DNA from: Sophora flavescens
Lineage: Eukaryota; Streptophyta; Magnoliopsida; Fabales; Fabaceae
DNA length: 64,000 nucleotides
Direction of reading: 5' to 3'
Assembly: GCA_030762895.1 (NCBI GenBank)
Contig: JAUPTC010000021.1
Coordinates: forward strand, 60,333-124,332
Positions 23,311 through 37,375 of the stretch are shown here, piece by piece; position 1 is the first letter of the stretch, and each line of letters opens with the position of its first letter. The notes below the pieces were generated by a model. That model saw only the letters and a program-made list of their open reading frames with translations, was not told where the DNA came from and did no database searches. The position numbers were made by a program, and so were the translations under genes.

Positions 23311-26300
23311 CGCTAATTTTGACCGAAAACCCTAATTTTGCCCCAAAACCCTAATTCTAACCCTATTTTTGACCTAAAACCCTATTTTAAACTCAAACCC
23401 CTATTTCAAACCCTAAACCGTAATTTGGACCATAAACCCTAATTTTGAACCTAAATCCTAAAGTTTACCCAAAACCATATTTCTAACCCTAATTTTGACC
23501 TTAAACCCTAATTTCACCCAAAACACTAACTCTAACCCTATTTTGACCCAAAACCCTATTTTAAACTCAAAACCCTAATTTCGACCCAAAACCCTAATTT
23601 TGACCCGAAACCCTAATTTTACCCAAAACCCTAATTCTAACCTTATTTTTTGACCCCAAACCCTACTTTAAACTCAAAACCCTATTTGAAACCCTAAACC
23701 CTAATTTTGACCCAAAACCGTAATTCTAACCCTATTTTTGACCCAAAACCCTATTTTAAACTCAAAACCCTATTTTTGACCCTAAACCCAATTATTAAAT
23801 CAAAACACTAATTTTGACCGATAACCCTAATTTTGCCCCAAAACCCTAATTCTAACCCTATTATTGACCCAAAACCCTATTTTAAACTCCAAACCCTATT
23901 TTTAAACCCTAAACCCTATTTTAAACTCAAAACCCTAATTTTGACCCGAAACCCTAGTTTTGACCCTAAACCCTAAACCCTACTTTTAATCCAAAACCCT
24001 ATTTTTACCCAAAACCCTAATTCAAACCCTAAACCCAAATTTTGACCCCAAACCCCCATTTTTAAATCAAAACCCTAATTTTAACCCAAAACCCTAATTT
24101 TAATTCAAAACCCTAATTTTAAGCCGAAACCGTAATTTTACCCAAAACCCTATTTTAAATTCAAACCCCTATTTCAAACCCTAAACCGTAATTTGGACCA
24201 TAAACCCTAATTTTTACCCAAAACCCAAAACCCTAATTTTTACCCTAAATCCTAAAGTTTACCCAAAACCATATTTCTAACCCTAATTTTGACCCAAAAC
24301 CCAATTTTTGAACCAAAACCTTAATTCTAACCCTATTTTAAACCCAACAAAACCCTAGTTTCAACCCAAAACCCTAATTTTGACCAAAACCCTAATTTTA
24401 CCCAAAACCCTAATTCTAACACGATTTTTGACCCAAAACCCTATTTAAAACTCAAAACCCTATTTCAAACCCTAAACCCTTATTTTGACCCAAAACCCTA
24501 TTTTAAACCCAAAACCCTAATTTTGACCCAAAACCCTAATTTTGGCCCAAAACCCTAATTTTAACCCAAAACCGTAATTTTTACCCAAAACCCTAATTCT
24601 AACCCTATTTTTAACCCAAAACCCAAATTTTGACCAAACCCTAGTTTTGACCCTAAACCCTAATTTTAATCCAAAACCCTATTTTTACCCAAAACCCTAA
24701 TTCTAACCCTATTTTTGACCCAAAACCCTATTTTAAAATCAAAACCCTATTTCAAACCCTAAACCCTAATTTTGACCCGAAAACCTAAATTTGACCAAGA
24801 ACCCTAACTTTGACCCGAAAACCTCCATTTGACCGAGAACCCTAAGTCTAACCCTATTATAAACTCAAAACCCTATTTCAAACCCTAAACCCTAATTTTG
24901 ACCCAAAATCCTAAATTGACCAAAACCCTAATTTTGACCCGAAACCCTAATTTTACCCAAAACCCTAATTCTAACCTTATTTTTTGACCCCAAACCCTAC
25001 TTTAAACTTAAAACCCTATTTGAAACCCTAAACCCTAATTTTGACCCAAAACCGTAATTCTAACCCTATTTTTGACCCAAAACCCTATTTTAAACTCAAA
25101 ACCTACACAACCCTATTTTTGACCCTAAACCCAATTATTAAATCAAAACACTAATTTTGACCGATAACCCTAATTTTGCCCCAAAACCCTAATTCTAACC
25201 CTATTCTTGACCCAAAACCCTATTTTAAACTCCAAACCCTATTTCAAACCCTAAACCCTATTTTAAACTCAAAACCCTAATTTTGACCCGAAACCCTAGT
25301 TTTGACCCTAAACCCTAAACCCTACTTTTAATCCAAAACCCTATTTTTACCCAAAACCCTACAAAACCCTAATTTTAACCCAAAACCCTAATTTTAATTC
25401 AAAACCCTAATTTTAAGCCGAAACCGTAATTTTACCCAAAACCCTATTTTAAATTCAAACCCCTATTTCAAACCCTAAACCGTAATTTGGACCATAAACC
25501 CTAATTTTTACCCAAAACCCAAAACCCTAATTTTGACCCTAAATCCTAAAGTTTACCCAAAACCATATTTCTAACCCTAATTTTGACCCAAAACCCCATT
25601 AATTAACCACAACCTTAATTCTAGCCCAATTTTAAACCCAAAACCCTAGTTTCACCCCAAAACCCTAATTTTGACCTGAAACCCTAATTTTACCCAAAAC
25701 CCTAATTCTAACCCGATTTTTGACCCAAAACCCTATTTAAAACTCAAAACCCTATTTCAAACCCTAAACCCTTATTTTGACCCAAAACCCTATTTTAAAC
25801 CCAAAACCCAAATTTTGACCCAAAACCCTAATTTTGGCCCAAAACCCTAATTTTAACCCAAAACCGTAATTTTTACCCAAAACCCTAATTCTAACCCTAT
25901 TTTTAACCCAAAACCCAAATTTTGACCCGAAACCCTAGTTTTGACCCTAAACCCTAATTTTAATCCGAAAGCCTATTTTTACCCAAAACCCTAATTCTAA
26001 CCCAATTTTTGACCCAAAACCCTATTTTAAAATCAAAACCCTATTTCAAACCCTAAACCCAAATTTTGACCCGAAAACCTCAATTTGACCAAGAACCCTA
26101 ACTTTGACCCGAAAACCTCAATTTGACCGAGAACCCTAAGTCTAACCCTATTATAAACTCAAAACCCTATTTCAAACCCTAAACCATAATTTTGACCCAA
26201 AATCCTAAATTTGACCCAGAACCCTAATTTTGACCCGAAACCCTAATTTTACCCAAAACCCTAATTCTAACCTTATTTTTTGACCCCAAACCCTACTTTA

Positions 26301-27193
26301 AACTCAAAACCCTATTTGAAACCCTAAACCCTAATTTTGACCCAAAACCGTAATTCTAACCCTATTTTTGACCCAAAACCCTATTTTAAACTCAAAACCC
26401 TATTTTTGACCCAAAACCCTAATTTTACCCAAAACCCAAATCCTAACCCTATTTTTGACCCTAAACCCAATTATTAAATCAAAACGCTAATTTTGACCGA
26501 TAACCCTAATTTTGCCCCAAAACCCTAATTCTAACCCTATTCTTGACCCAAAACCCTATTTTAAACTCCAAACCCTATTTCAAACCCTAAACCCTATTTT
26601 AAACTCAAAACCCTAATTTTGACCCAAAACCCTAATTTTGATCCGAAACCCTAGTTTTGACCCTAAACCCCAAACCCTACTATAAATTCAAAACCCTATT
26701 TGAAACCCTAAACCCTAATTCTAACCCTATTTTTGATCCAAAACCCTATTTTAAACTCAAAACCATATTTCAAACCCTAAACCCTAATTTTGACCAGAAA
26801 CCCTCAATTTGACCCAGAACCCTAATTTTGACCCGAAACCCAAATTTTACCCAAAACCCTATTATAAACTCAAAACCCTATTTCAAACCCTAAACCCTAA
26901 TTTTGACCCAAAAGCCTAAATATAACCCAAAACCTAATTTTGACCCGAAACCCTAATTTTACCCAAAACCCTAATTCTAACCTTATTTTTGACCCCAAAC
27001 CCTACTTTAAACTCAAAACCCTATTTGAAACCCTAAACCCTAATTTTGACCCAAAACCGTAATTCTAACCCTATTTTTGACCCAAAACCCTATTTTAAAC
27101 TCAAAACCCTATTTTTGACCCAAAACCCTAATTTTACCCAAAACCCAAATTCTAACCCTATTTTTGACCCTAAACCCAATTATTAAATCAAAA
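23311..27193 (-). repeat. Type C higher-order unit, copy 1 (about 3.88 kb)
   Basis: Bounded by CGCTAATTTTGACCGAAAA at 23,311 and 27,194. Inside, the related marker ACTAATTTTGACCGATAA or GCTAATTTTGACCGATAA recurs at about 23,806, 25,149 and 26,485, giving sub-blocks of about 1.34 kb. AAGCCGAAACCGTAATTTTA appears at 24,121 and 25,415. Confidence 0.7.
23964..23982 (-). repeat. Near-triple telomere run, type C
   Basis: CCCTAAACCCTAAACCCTA: two full heptamers plus five bases. The same short run recurs once per about 1.3 kb sub-block (for example near 25.31, 31.01, 32.34 and 34.97 kb), always followed by CTTTTAAT, so it marks sub-block phase. Confidence 0.8.
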
Positions 27194-30100
27194 CGCTAAT
27201 TTTGACCGAAAACCCTAATTTTGCCCCAAAACCCTAATTCTAACCCTATTTTTGACCCAAAACCCTATTTTAAACTCAAACCCCTATTTCAAACCCTAAA
27301 CCGTAATTTGGACCATAAACCCTAATTTTTACCCAAAACCCTAAACCCTAATTTTGAACCTAAATCGTAAAGTTTACCCAAAACCATATTTCTAACCCTA
27401 ATTTTGACCTTAAACCCTAATTTTGACCCAAAACACTAACTCTAACCCTATTTTGACCCAAAACCCTATTTTAAACTCAAAACCCTAAGTTCGACCCAAA
27501 ACCCTAATTTTACCCAAAACCCTAATTCTAACCCTATTTTTGACCCAAAACCCTATTTTAAACTCAACCCTATTTCAATCCCTAAACCCTAATTTTGACC
27601 CGAAACCCTAATTTTGACCCGAAACCCTAATTTTACCCATTACCCTAATTCTAACCCTATTTTAAACTCAAAACCCTATTTCAAACCCTAAACCCTAATT
27701 TTGACCCAAAATCCTAAATTTGACCCAGAACCCTAATTTTACTCAAAACCCTAATTCTAACATTATTTTTGACCCCAAACCCTACTTTAAATTGAAAACC
27801 CTATTTGAAACCCTAAACCCTAATTCTAACCCTATTTTTGATCCAAAACCCTATTTTAAACTCAAAACCCTATTTCAAACCCTAAACCCTAATTTTGACC
27901 CGAAACCTTCAATTTGACCCAGAACCCTAATTCGACCCAAACCCAAATTTTACCCAAAACCCTATTATAAACTCAAAACCCTATTTCAAACCCTAAACCC
28001 TAATTTTGACCCAAAATCCTAAATTTGACCCAGAACCCTAATTTTGACCCGAAACCCTAATTTTACCCAAAACCCTAATTCTAACCTTATTTTTGACCCC
28101 AAACCCTACTTTAAACTCAAAACCCTATTTGAAACCCTAAACCCTAATTTTGACCCAAAACCGTAATTCTAACCCTATTTTTGACCCAAAACCCTATTTT
28201 AAACTCAAAACCCTATTTTTGACCCAAAACCCTAATTTTACCCAAAACCCAAATTCTAACCCTATTTTTGACCCTAAACCCAATTATTAAATCAAAACGC
28301 TAATTTTGACCGATAACCCTAATTTTGCCCCAAAACCCTAATTCTAACCCTATTCTTGACCCAAAACCCTATTTTAAACTCCAAACCCTATTTCAAACCC
28401 TAAACCCTATTTTAAACTCAAAACCCTAATTTTGACCCGAAACCCTAGTTTTGACCCTAAACCCTAAACCCTACTTTTAATCAAAAACCCTATTTTTACC
28501 CAAAACCCTAATTCAAACCCTAAACCCAAATTTTGACCCCAAACCCCCATTTTTAAATCAAAACCCTAATTTAAACCCAAAACCCTAATTTTAATTCAAA
28601 ACCCTAATTTTAAGCCGAAACCGTAATTTTACCCAAAACCCTATTTTAAATTCAAACCCCTATTTCAAACCCTAAACCGTAATTTGGACCATAAACCCTA
28701 ATTTTTACCCAAAACCCAAAACCCTAATTTTGACCCTAAATCCTAAAGTTTACCCAAAACCATATTTCTAACCCTAATTTTGACCCAAAACCCAATTTTT
28801 GAACCAAAACCTTAATTCTAACCCTATTTTAAACCCAAAACCCTAATTTTGACCCGAAACCCTAATTTTACCCAAAACCCTAATTCTAACCCGATTTTTG
28901 ACCCAAAACCCTATTTAAAACTCAAAACCCTATTTCAAACCCTAAACCCTTATTTTGACCCAAAACCCTATTTTAAACCCAAAACCCAAATTTTGAACCA
29001 AAACCCTAATTTTGGCCCAAAACCCTAATTTTAACCCAAAACCGTAATTTTTACCCAAAACCCTAATTCTAACCCTATTTTTAACCCGAAACCCTAATTT
29101 TGACCCGAAACCCTAGTTTTGACCCTAAACCCTAATTGTAATCCGAAAGCCTATTTTTACCCAAAACCCTAATTCTATCCCAATTTTTGACCCAAAACCC
29201 TATTTTAAAATCAAAACCCTATTTCAAACCCTAAACCCTAATTTTGACCCGAAAACCTCAATTTGACCAAGAACCCTAACTTTGACCCGAAAACCTCAAT
29301 TTGACCGAGAACCCTAAGTCTAACCCTATTATAAACTCAAAACCCTATTTCAAACCCTAAACCCTAATTTTGTCCCAAAATCCTAAATTTGACCCAGAAC
29401 CCTAATTTTGACCCGAAACCCTAATTTTACCCAAAACCCTAATTCTAACCTTATTTTTTGACCCCAAACCCTACTTTAAACTCAAAACCCTATTTGAAAC
29501 CCTAAACCCTAATTTTGACCCAAAACCGTAATTCTAACCCTATTTTTGACCCAAAACCCTATTTTAAACTCAAAACCCTATTTTTGACCCAAAACCCTAA
29601 TTTTACCCAAAACCCAAATTCTAACCCTATTTTTGACCCTAAACCCAATTATTAATCAAAACGCTAATTTTGACCGATAACCCTAATTTTGCCCCAAAAC
29701 CCTAATTCTAACCCTATTCTTGACCCAAAACCCTATTTTAAACTCCAAACCCTATTTCAAACCCTAAACCCTATTTTAAACTCAAAACCCTAATTTTGAC
29801 CCAAAACCCTAATTTTGATCCGAAACCCTAGTTTTGACCCTAAACCCCAAACCCTACATTAAATTCAAAACCCTATTTGAAACCCTAAACCCTAATTCTA
29901 ACCCTATTTTTTATCCAAAACCCTATTTTAAACTCAAAACCATATTTCAAACCCTAAACCCTAATTTTGACCCTAAACCCTCAATTTGACCCAACCCTAA
30001 TTTTGACCCGAAACCCAAATTTTACCCAAAACCCTATTATAAACTCAAAACCCTATTTCAAACCCTAAACCCTAATTTTGACCCAAAATCCTAAATTTGA

Positions 30101-30350
30101 CCCAGAACCCTAAGTTTACCCAAAACCCTAATTCTAACCTTATTTTTGACCCCAAACCCTACTTTAAACTCAAAACCCTATTTGAAACCCTAAACCCTAA
30201 TTTTGACCCAAAACCGTAATTCTAACCCTATTTTTGACCCAAAACCCTATTTTAAACTCAAAACCCTATTTTTGACCCAAAACCCTAATTTTACCCAAAA
30301 CCCAAATTCTAACCCTATTTTTGACCCTAAACCCAATTATTAAATCAAAA
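27194..30350 (-). repeat. Type C higher-order unit, copy 2 (shortened, about 3.16 kb)
   Basis: Bounded by CGCTAATTTTGACCGAAAA at 27,194 and 30,351, with GCTAATTTTGACCGATAA at about 28,298 and 29,662. It is about 0.7 kb shorter than the other copies, consistent with loss of part of a sub-block by unequal exchange. It contains the + strand copy, at about 27,720-27,917, of an open stretch that elsewhere lies on the minus strand, confirming the reversed orientation. Confidence 0.65.
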
Positions 30351-33300
30351 CGCTAATTTTGACCGAAAACCCTAATTTTGCCCCAAAACCCTAATTCTAA
30401 CCCTATTTTTGACCCAAAACCCTATTTTAAACTCAAACCCCTATTTCAAACCCTAAACCGTAATTTGGACCATAAACCCTAATTTTGAACCTAAATCCTA
30501 AAGTTTACCCAAAACCATATTTCTAACCCTAATTTTGACCTTAAACCCTAATTTCGACCCAAAACACTAACTCTAACCCTATTTTGACCCAAAACCCTAT
30601 TTTAAACTCAAAACCCTAATTTCGACCCAAAACCCTAATTTTGACCCGAAACCCTAATTTTACCCAAAACCCTAATTCTAACCTTATTTTTTGACCCCAA
30701 ACCCTACTTTAAACTCAAAACCCTATTTGAAACCCTAAACCCTAATTTTGACCCAAAACCGTAATTCTAACCCTATTTTTGACCCAAAACCCTATTTTAA
30801 ACTCAAAACCCTATTTTTGACCCTAAACCCAATTATTAAATCAAAACACTAATTTTGACCGATAACCCTAATTTTGCCCCAAAACCCTAATTCTAACCCT
30901 ATTCTTGACCCAAAACCCTATTTTAAACTCCAAACCCTATTTTTAAACCCTAAACCCTATTTTAAACTCAAAACCCTAATTTTGACCCAAACCCTAGTTT
31001 TGACCCTAAACCCTAAACCCTACTTTTAATCCAAAACCCTATTTTTACCCAAAACCCTAATTCAAACCCTAAACCCAAATTTTGACCCCAAACCCCCATT
31101 TTTAAATCAAAACCCTAATTTTAACCCAAAACCCTAATTTTAATTCAAAACCCTAATTTTAAGCCGAAACCGTAATTTTATCCAAAACCCTATTTTAAAT
31201 TCAAACCCCTATTTCAAACCCTAAACCGTAATTTGGACCATAAACCCTAATTTTTACCCAAAACCCAAAACCCTAATTTTGACCCTAAATCCTAAAGTTT
31301 ACCCAAAACCATATTTCTAACCCTAATTTTGACCCAAAACCCAATTTTTGAACCAAAACCTTAATTCTAACCCTATTTTAAACCCAAAACCCTAGTTTCG
31401 ACCCAAAACCCTAATTTTGACCATAAACCCTAATTTTACCCAAAACACTAATTCTAACCCGATTTTTGACCCAAAACCCTATTTAAAACTCAAAACCCTA
31501 TTTCAAACCCTAAACCCTTATTTTGACCCAAAACCCTATTTTAAACCCAAAACCCAAATTTTGACCCAAAACCCTAATTTTGGCCCAAAACCCTAATTTT
31601 AACCCAAAACCGTAATTTTTACCCAAAACCCTAATTCTAACCCTATTTTTAACCCAAAACCCAAATTTTGACCCGAAACCCTAGTTTTGACCCTAAACCC
31701 TAATTTTAATCCGAAAGCCTATTTTTACCCAAAACCCTAATTCTAACCCAATTTTTGACCCAAAACCCTATTTTAAAATCAAAACCCTATTTCAAACCCT
31801 AAACCCTAATTTTGACCCGAAAACCTCAATTTGACCAAGAACCCTAACTTTGACCCGAAAACCTCAATTTGACCGAGAACCCTAAGTCTAACCCTATTAT
31901 AAACTCAAAACCCTATTTCAAACCCTAAACCCTAATTTTGACCCAAAATCCTAAATTTGACCCAGAACCCTAATTTTGACCCGAAACCCTAATTTTACCC
32001 AAAACCCTAATTCTAACCTTATTTTTTGACCCCAAACCCTACTTTAAACTCAAAACCCTATTTGAAACCCTAAACCCTAATTTTGACCCAAAACCGTAAT
32101 TCTAACCCTATTTTTGACCCAAAACCCTATTTTAAACTCAAAACCCTATTTTTGACCCTAAACCCAATTATTAAATCAAAACACTAATTTTGACCGATAA
32201 CCCTAATTTTGCCCCAAAACCCTAATTCTAACCCTATTCTTGACCCAAAACCCTATTTTAAACTCCAAACCCTATTTCAAACCCTAAACCCTATTTTAAA
32301 CTCAAAACCCTAATTTTGACCCGAAACCCTAGTTTTGACCCTAAACCCTAAACCCTACTTTTAATCCAAAACCCTATTTTTACCCAAAACCCTAATTCAA
32401 ACCCTAAACCCAAATTTTGACCCCAAACCCCCATTTTTAAATCAAAACCCTAATTTTAACCCAAAACCCTAATTTTAATTCAAAACCCTAATTTTAAGCC
32501 GAAACCGTAATTTTACCCAAAACCCTATTTTAAATTCAAACCCCTATTTCAAACCCTAAACCGTAATTTGGACCATAAACCCTAATTTTTACCCAAAACC
32601 CAAAACCCTAATTTTGACCCTAAATCCTAAAGTTTACCCAAAACCATATTTCTAACCCTAATTTTGACCCTAAACCCTAATTTTGACCCAAAACCCAATT
32701 TTTGAACCAAAACCTTAATTCTAACCCTATTTTAAACCCAAAACCCTAGTTTCGACCCAAAACCCTAATTTTGACCCGAAACCCTAATTTTACCCAAAAC
32801 CCTAATTCTAACCCGATTTTTGACCCAAAACCCTATTTAAAACTCAAAACCCTATTTCAAACCCTAAACCCTTATTTTGACCCAAAACCCTATTTTAAAC
32901 CCAAAACCCTAATTTTGACCCAAAACCCTAATTTTGGCCCAAAACCCTAATTTTAACCCAAAACCGTAATTTTTACCCAAAACCCTAATTCTAACCCTAT
33001 TTTTAACCCAAAACCCTAATTTTGACCCGAAACCCTAGTTTTGACCCTAAACCCTAATTTTAATCCGAAAGCCTATTTTTACACAAAACCCTAATTCTAA
33101 CCCAATTTTTGACCCAAAACCCTATTTTAAACTCAAAACCCTATTTCAAACCCGAAAACCTCAATTTCACCAAGAACCCTAACTTTGACCCGAAAACCTC
33201 AATTTGACCGAGAACCCTAAGTCTAACCCTATTATAAACTCAAAACCCTATTTCAAACCCTAAACCCTAATTTTGACCCAAAATCCTAAATTTGACCCAG

Positions 33301-34275
33301 AACCCTAATTTTGACCCGAAACCCTAATTTTACCCAAAACCCTAATTCTAACCTTATTTTTTGACCCCAAACCCTACTTTAAACTCAAAACCCTATTTGA
33401 AACCCTAAACCCTAATTTTGACCCAAAACCGTAATTCTAACCCTATTTTTGACCCAAAACCCTATTTTAAACTCAAAACCCTATTTTTGACCCAAAACCC
33501 TAATTTTACCCAAAACCCAAATTCTAACCCTATTTTCGACCCTAAACCCAATTATTAAAACAAAACGCTAATTTTGACCGATAACCCTAATTTTGCCCCA
33601 AAACCCTAATTCTAACCCTATTCTTGACCCAAAACCCTATTTTAAACTCCAAACCCTATTTCAAACCCTAAACCCTATTTTAAACTCAAAACCCTAATTT
33701 TGACCCAAAACCCTAATTTTGATCCGAAACCCTAGTTTTGACCCTAAACCCCAAACCCTACTTTAAATTCAAAACCCTATTTGAAACCCTAAACCCTAAT
33801 TCTAACCCTATTTTTGATCCAAAACCCTATTTTAAACTCAAAACCATATTTCAAACCCTAAACCCTAATTTTGACCCGAAACCCTCAATTTGACCCAGAA
33901 CCCTAATTTTGACCCGAAACCCAAATTTTACCCAAAACCCTATTATAAACTCAAAACCCTATTTCAAACCCTAAACCCTAATTTTGACCCAAAATCCTAA
34001 ATTTGACCCAGAACCCTAATTTTGACCCGAAACCCTAATTTTACCCAAAACCCTAATTCTAACCTTATTTTTGACCCCAAACCCTACTTTAAACTCAAAA
34101 CGCTATTTGAAACCCTAAACCCTAATTTTGACCCAAAACCGTAATTCTAACCCTATTTTTGACCCAAAACCCTATTTTAAACTCAAAACCCTATTTTTGA
34201 CCCAAAACCCTAATTTTACCCAAAACCCAAATTCTAACCCTATTTTTGACCCTAAACCCAATTATTAAATCAAAA
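30351..34275 (-). repeat. Type C higher-order unit, copy 3 (about 3.93 kb)
   Basis: Bounded by the CGCTAATTTTGACCGAAAA type marker at 30,351 and a variant (ATTATGACCG) at 34,276. GACCGATAA markers lie at about 30,848, 32,182 and 33,566, giving sub-blocks of about 1.33 and 1.38 kb. AAGCCGAAACC occurs at 31,161 and 32,496. Confidence 0.7.
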
Positions 34276-35534
34276 CGCTAATTATGACCGAAAACCCTAA
34301 TTTTGCCCCAAAACCCTAATTCTAACCCTATTTTTGACCCAAAACCCTATTTTAAACTCAAACCCCTATTTCAAACCCTAAACCGTAATTTGGACCATAA
34401 ACCCTAATTTTCACCCAAAACCCAAAACACTAATTTTGAACCTAAATCCTAAAGTTTACCCAAAACCATATTTCTAACCCTAATTTTGACCTTAAACCCT
34501 AATTTCGACCCAAAACACTAACTCTAACCCTATTTTGACCTAAAACCCTATTTTAAACTCAAAACCCTAATTTCGATCCAAAACCCTAATTTTGACCCGA
34601 AACCCTAATTTTACCCAAAACCCTAATTCTAACCTTATTTTTTGACCCCAAACCCTACTTTAAACTCAAAACCCTATTTGAAACCCTAAACCCTAATTTT
34701 GACCCAAAACCGTAATTCTAACCCTATTTTTGACCCAAAACCCTATTTTAAACTCAAAACCCTATTTTTGACCCTAAACCCAATTATTAAATCAAAACAC
34801 TAATTTTGACCGATAACCCTAATTTTGCCCCAAAACCCTAATTCTAACCCTATTCTTGACCCAAAACCCTATTTTAAACTCCAAACCCTATTTCAAACCC
34901 TAAACCCTATTTTAAACTCAAAACCCTAATTTTGACCCGAAACCCTAGTTTTGACCCTAAACCCTAAACCCTACTTTTAATCCAAAACCCTATTTTTACC
35001 CAAAACCCTAATTCAAACCCTAAACCCAAATTTTTAACCCAAACCCCCATTTTTAAATCAAAACCCTAATTTTAACCCAAAACCCTAATTTTAATTCAAA
35101 ACCCTAATTTTAAGCCGAAACCGTAATTTTACCCAAAACCCTATTTTAAATTCAAACCCCTATTTCAAACCCTAAACCGTAATTTGGACCATAAACCCTA
35201 ATTTTGACCCAAAACCCAAAACCCTAATTTTGACCCTAAATCCTAAAGTTTACCCAAAACCATATTTCTAACCCTAATTTTGACCCTAAACCCTAATTTT
35301 GACCCAAAACCCAATTTTTGAACCAAAACCTTAATTCTAACCCTATTTTAAACCCAAAACCCTAGTTTCGACCCAAAACCCTAATTTTGACCCGAAACCG
35401 TAATTTTACCCAAAACCCTAATTCTAACCCGATTTTTGACCCAAAACCCTATTTAAAACTCAAAACCCTATTTCAAACCCTAAACCCTTATTTTGACCCA
35501 AAACCCTATTTTAAACCCAAAACCCTAATTTTGA

Positions 35535-35915
35535 CCAAAACCCTAATTTTATTAAAACCCTAATTTTAACCCAAAACCCTAATTTTACCCAAAACCTAAT
35601 TCTAACTATTTTTCCCAAACCCTAATTTAACCTAGTTGACCTAAACCCTAATTTTAATCCAAAGCCTATTTTTACCCAAAACCCTAATTCTAACCCATTT
35701 TTGAACCAAAACCCTATTTTAAACTCAAAATCCTATTTCAAACCCTAAACCTAATTTTGACCTCCTAATTTGACCAAACCCTAATTTTACCCAAAACCCT
35801 AATTCTAACCTATTTTGACCCTATTACCCCCTATAATTAACCCTATTTGACCCAAAACCCTATTTGACCAAAACCCTATTTTGACCAAACCCTAATTTTA
35901 CCCTTTTTGACCCCA
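35535..35915 (-). repeat. Disrupted patch inside type C copy 4
   Basis: Short deletions break the regular order: ATTAAAACCC, TTTGACCTCC and CCCCTATAATTAACCC fragments replace standard units. TTTTGACCCGAAACCC becomes TTTGACCAAACCC, the complement of the TTTCGGGTC loss seen elsewhere. Regular order returns at about 35,920. Confidence 0.65.
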
Positions 35916-36379
35916 ACCCTACTTTAAACTCAAAACCCTATTTGAAACCCTAAACCCTAATTTTGACCCAAAACCGTAATTCTAACCCTATTTTTGACCC
36001 AAAACCCTATTTTAAACTCAAAACCCTATTTTTGACCCTAAACCCAATTATTAAATCAAAACACTAATTTTGACCGATAACCCTAATTTTGCCCCAAAAC
36101 CCTAATTCTAACCCTATTCTTGACCCAAAACCCTATTTTAAACTCCAAACCCTATTTTTAAACCCTAAACCCTATTTTAAACTCAAAACCCTAATTTTGA
36201 CCCGAAACCCTAGTTTTGACCCTAAACCCTAAACCCTACTTTTAATCCAAAACCCTATTTTTACCCAAAACCCTAATTCAAACCCTAAACCCAAATTTTG
36301 ACCCCAAACCCCCATTTTTAAATCAAAACCCTAATTTTAACCCAAAACCCTAATTTTAATTCAAAACCCTAATTTTAAG

Positions 36380-37375
36380 CCCAAAAATCTAATTTTACCC
36401 AAAACCCTATTTTAAATTCAAACCCCTATTTCAAACCCTAAACCGTAATTTTGACCATAAACCCTAATTTTTACCCAAAACCCAAAACCCTAATTTTGAC
36501 CCTAAATCCTAAAGTTTACCCAAAACCATATTTCTAACCCTAATTTTGACCCAAAACCCAATTTTGAACCAAAACCTTAATTCTAACCCTATTTTAAACC
36601 CAAAACCCTAGTTTCACCCAAACCCTAATTTTGACCCAAACCTTAATTTTACCCAAAAACCCTAATTCTAACCCATTTTGACCCAAAACCCTATTTAAAA
36701 CTCAAAACCCTAATTCTAACCCTATTTTGACCCAAAACCCTATTTTAAACCCAAAACCCAAATTTTGACCCAAAACCCTAATTTTGGCCCAAAACCCTAA
36801 TTTTGACCATAAACCCAAATTTTTACCCAAAACCCTAATTTACCCTAATTCTAACCCTATTTTTAACCCAAAACCCTAATTTTGACCCAAACCCTAGTTT
36901 TGACCCTAAACCCTAATTTTAATCCGAAAGCCTATTTTTACCCAAAACCCTAATTCTAACCCTATTTTTGACCCAAAACCCTATTTTAAAATCAAAACCC
37001 TATTTCAAACCCTAAACCCTAATTTTGACCCAAAACCCTCAATTTGACCAAGAACCCTAACTTTGACCAAAACCTCAATTTGACCGAGAACCCTAAGTCT
37101 AACCCTATTATAAACTCAAAACCCTATTTCAAACCCTAAACCCTAATTTTGACCCAAAATCCTAAATTTGACCAAACCCTAATTTTGACCAAACCCTAAT
37201 TTTACCCAAAACCCTAATTCTAACCTTATTTTTGACCCCAAACCCTACTTTAAACTCAAAACCCTATTTGAAACCCTAAACCCTAATTTTGACCCAAACC
37301 GTAATTCTAACCCTATTTTTGACCCAAACCCTATTTTAAACTCAAACCCTATTTTTGACCCAACCTATTTCCAAA
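36380..37375 (-). repeat. Second disrupted patch inside type C copy 4
   Basis: Order is preserved but GACCCGAAACCC is repeatedly shortened to GACCCAAACCC or GACCAAACCC, and spacers are lost. The patch ends abruptly at about 37,375, where a fragment reading CAACCTATTTCC precedes perfectly regular sequence. Confidence 0.65.
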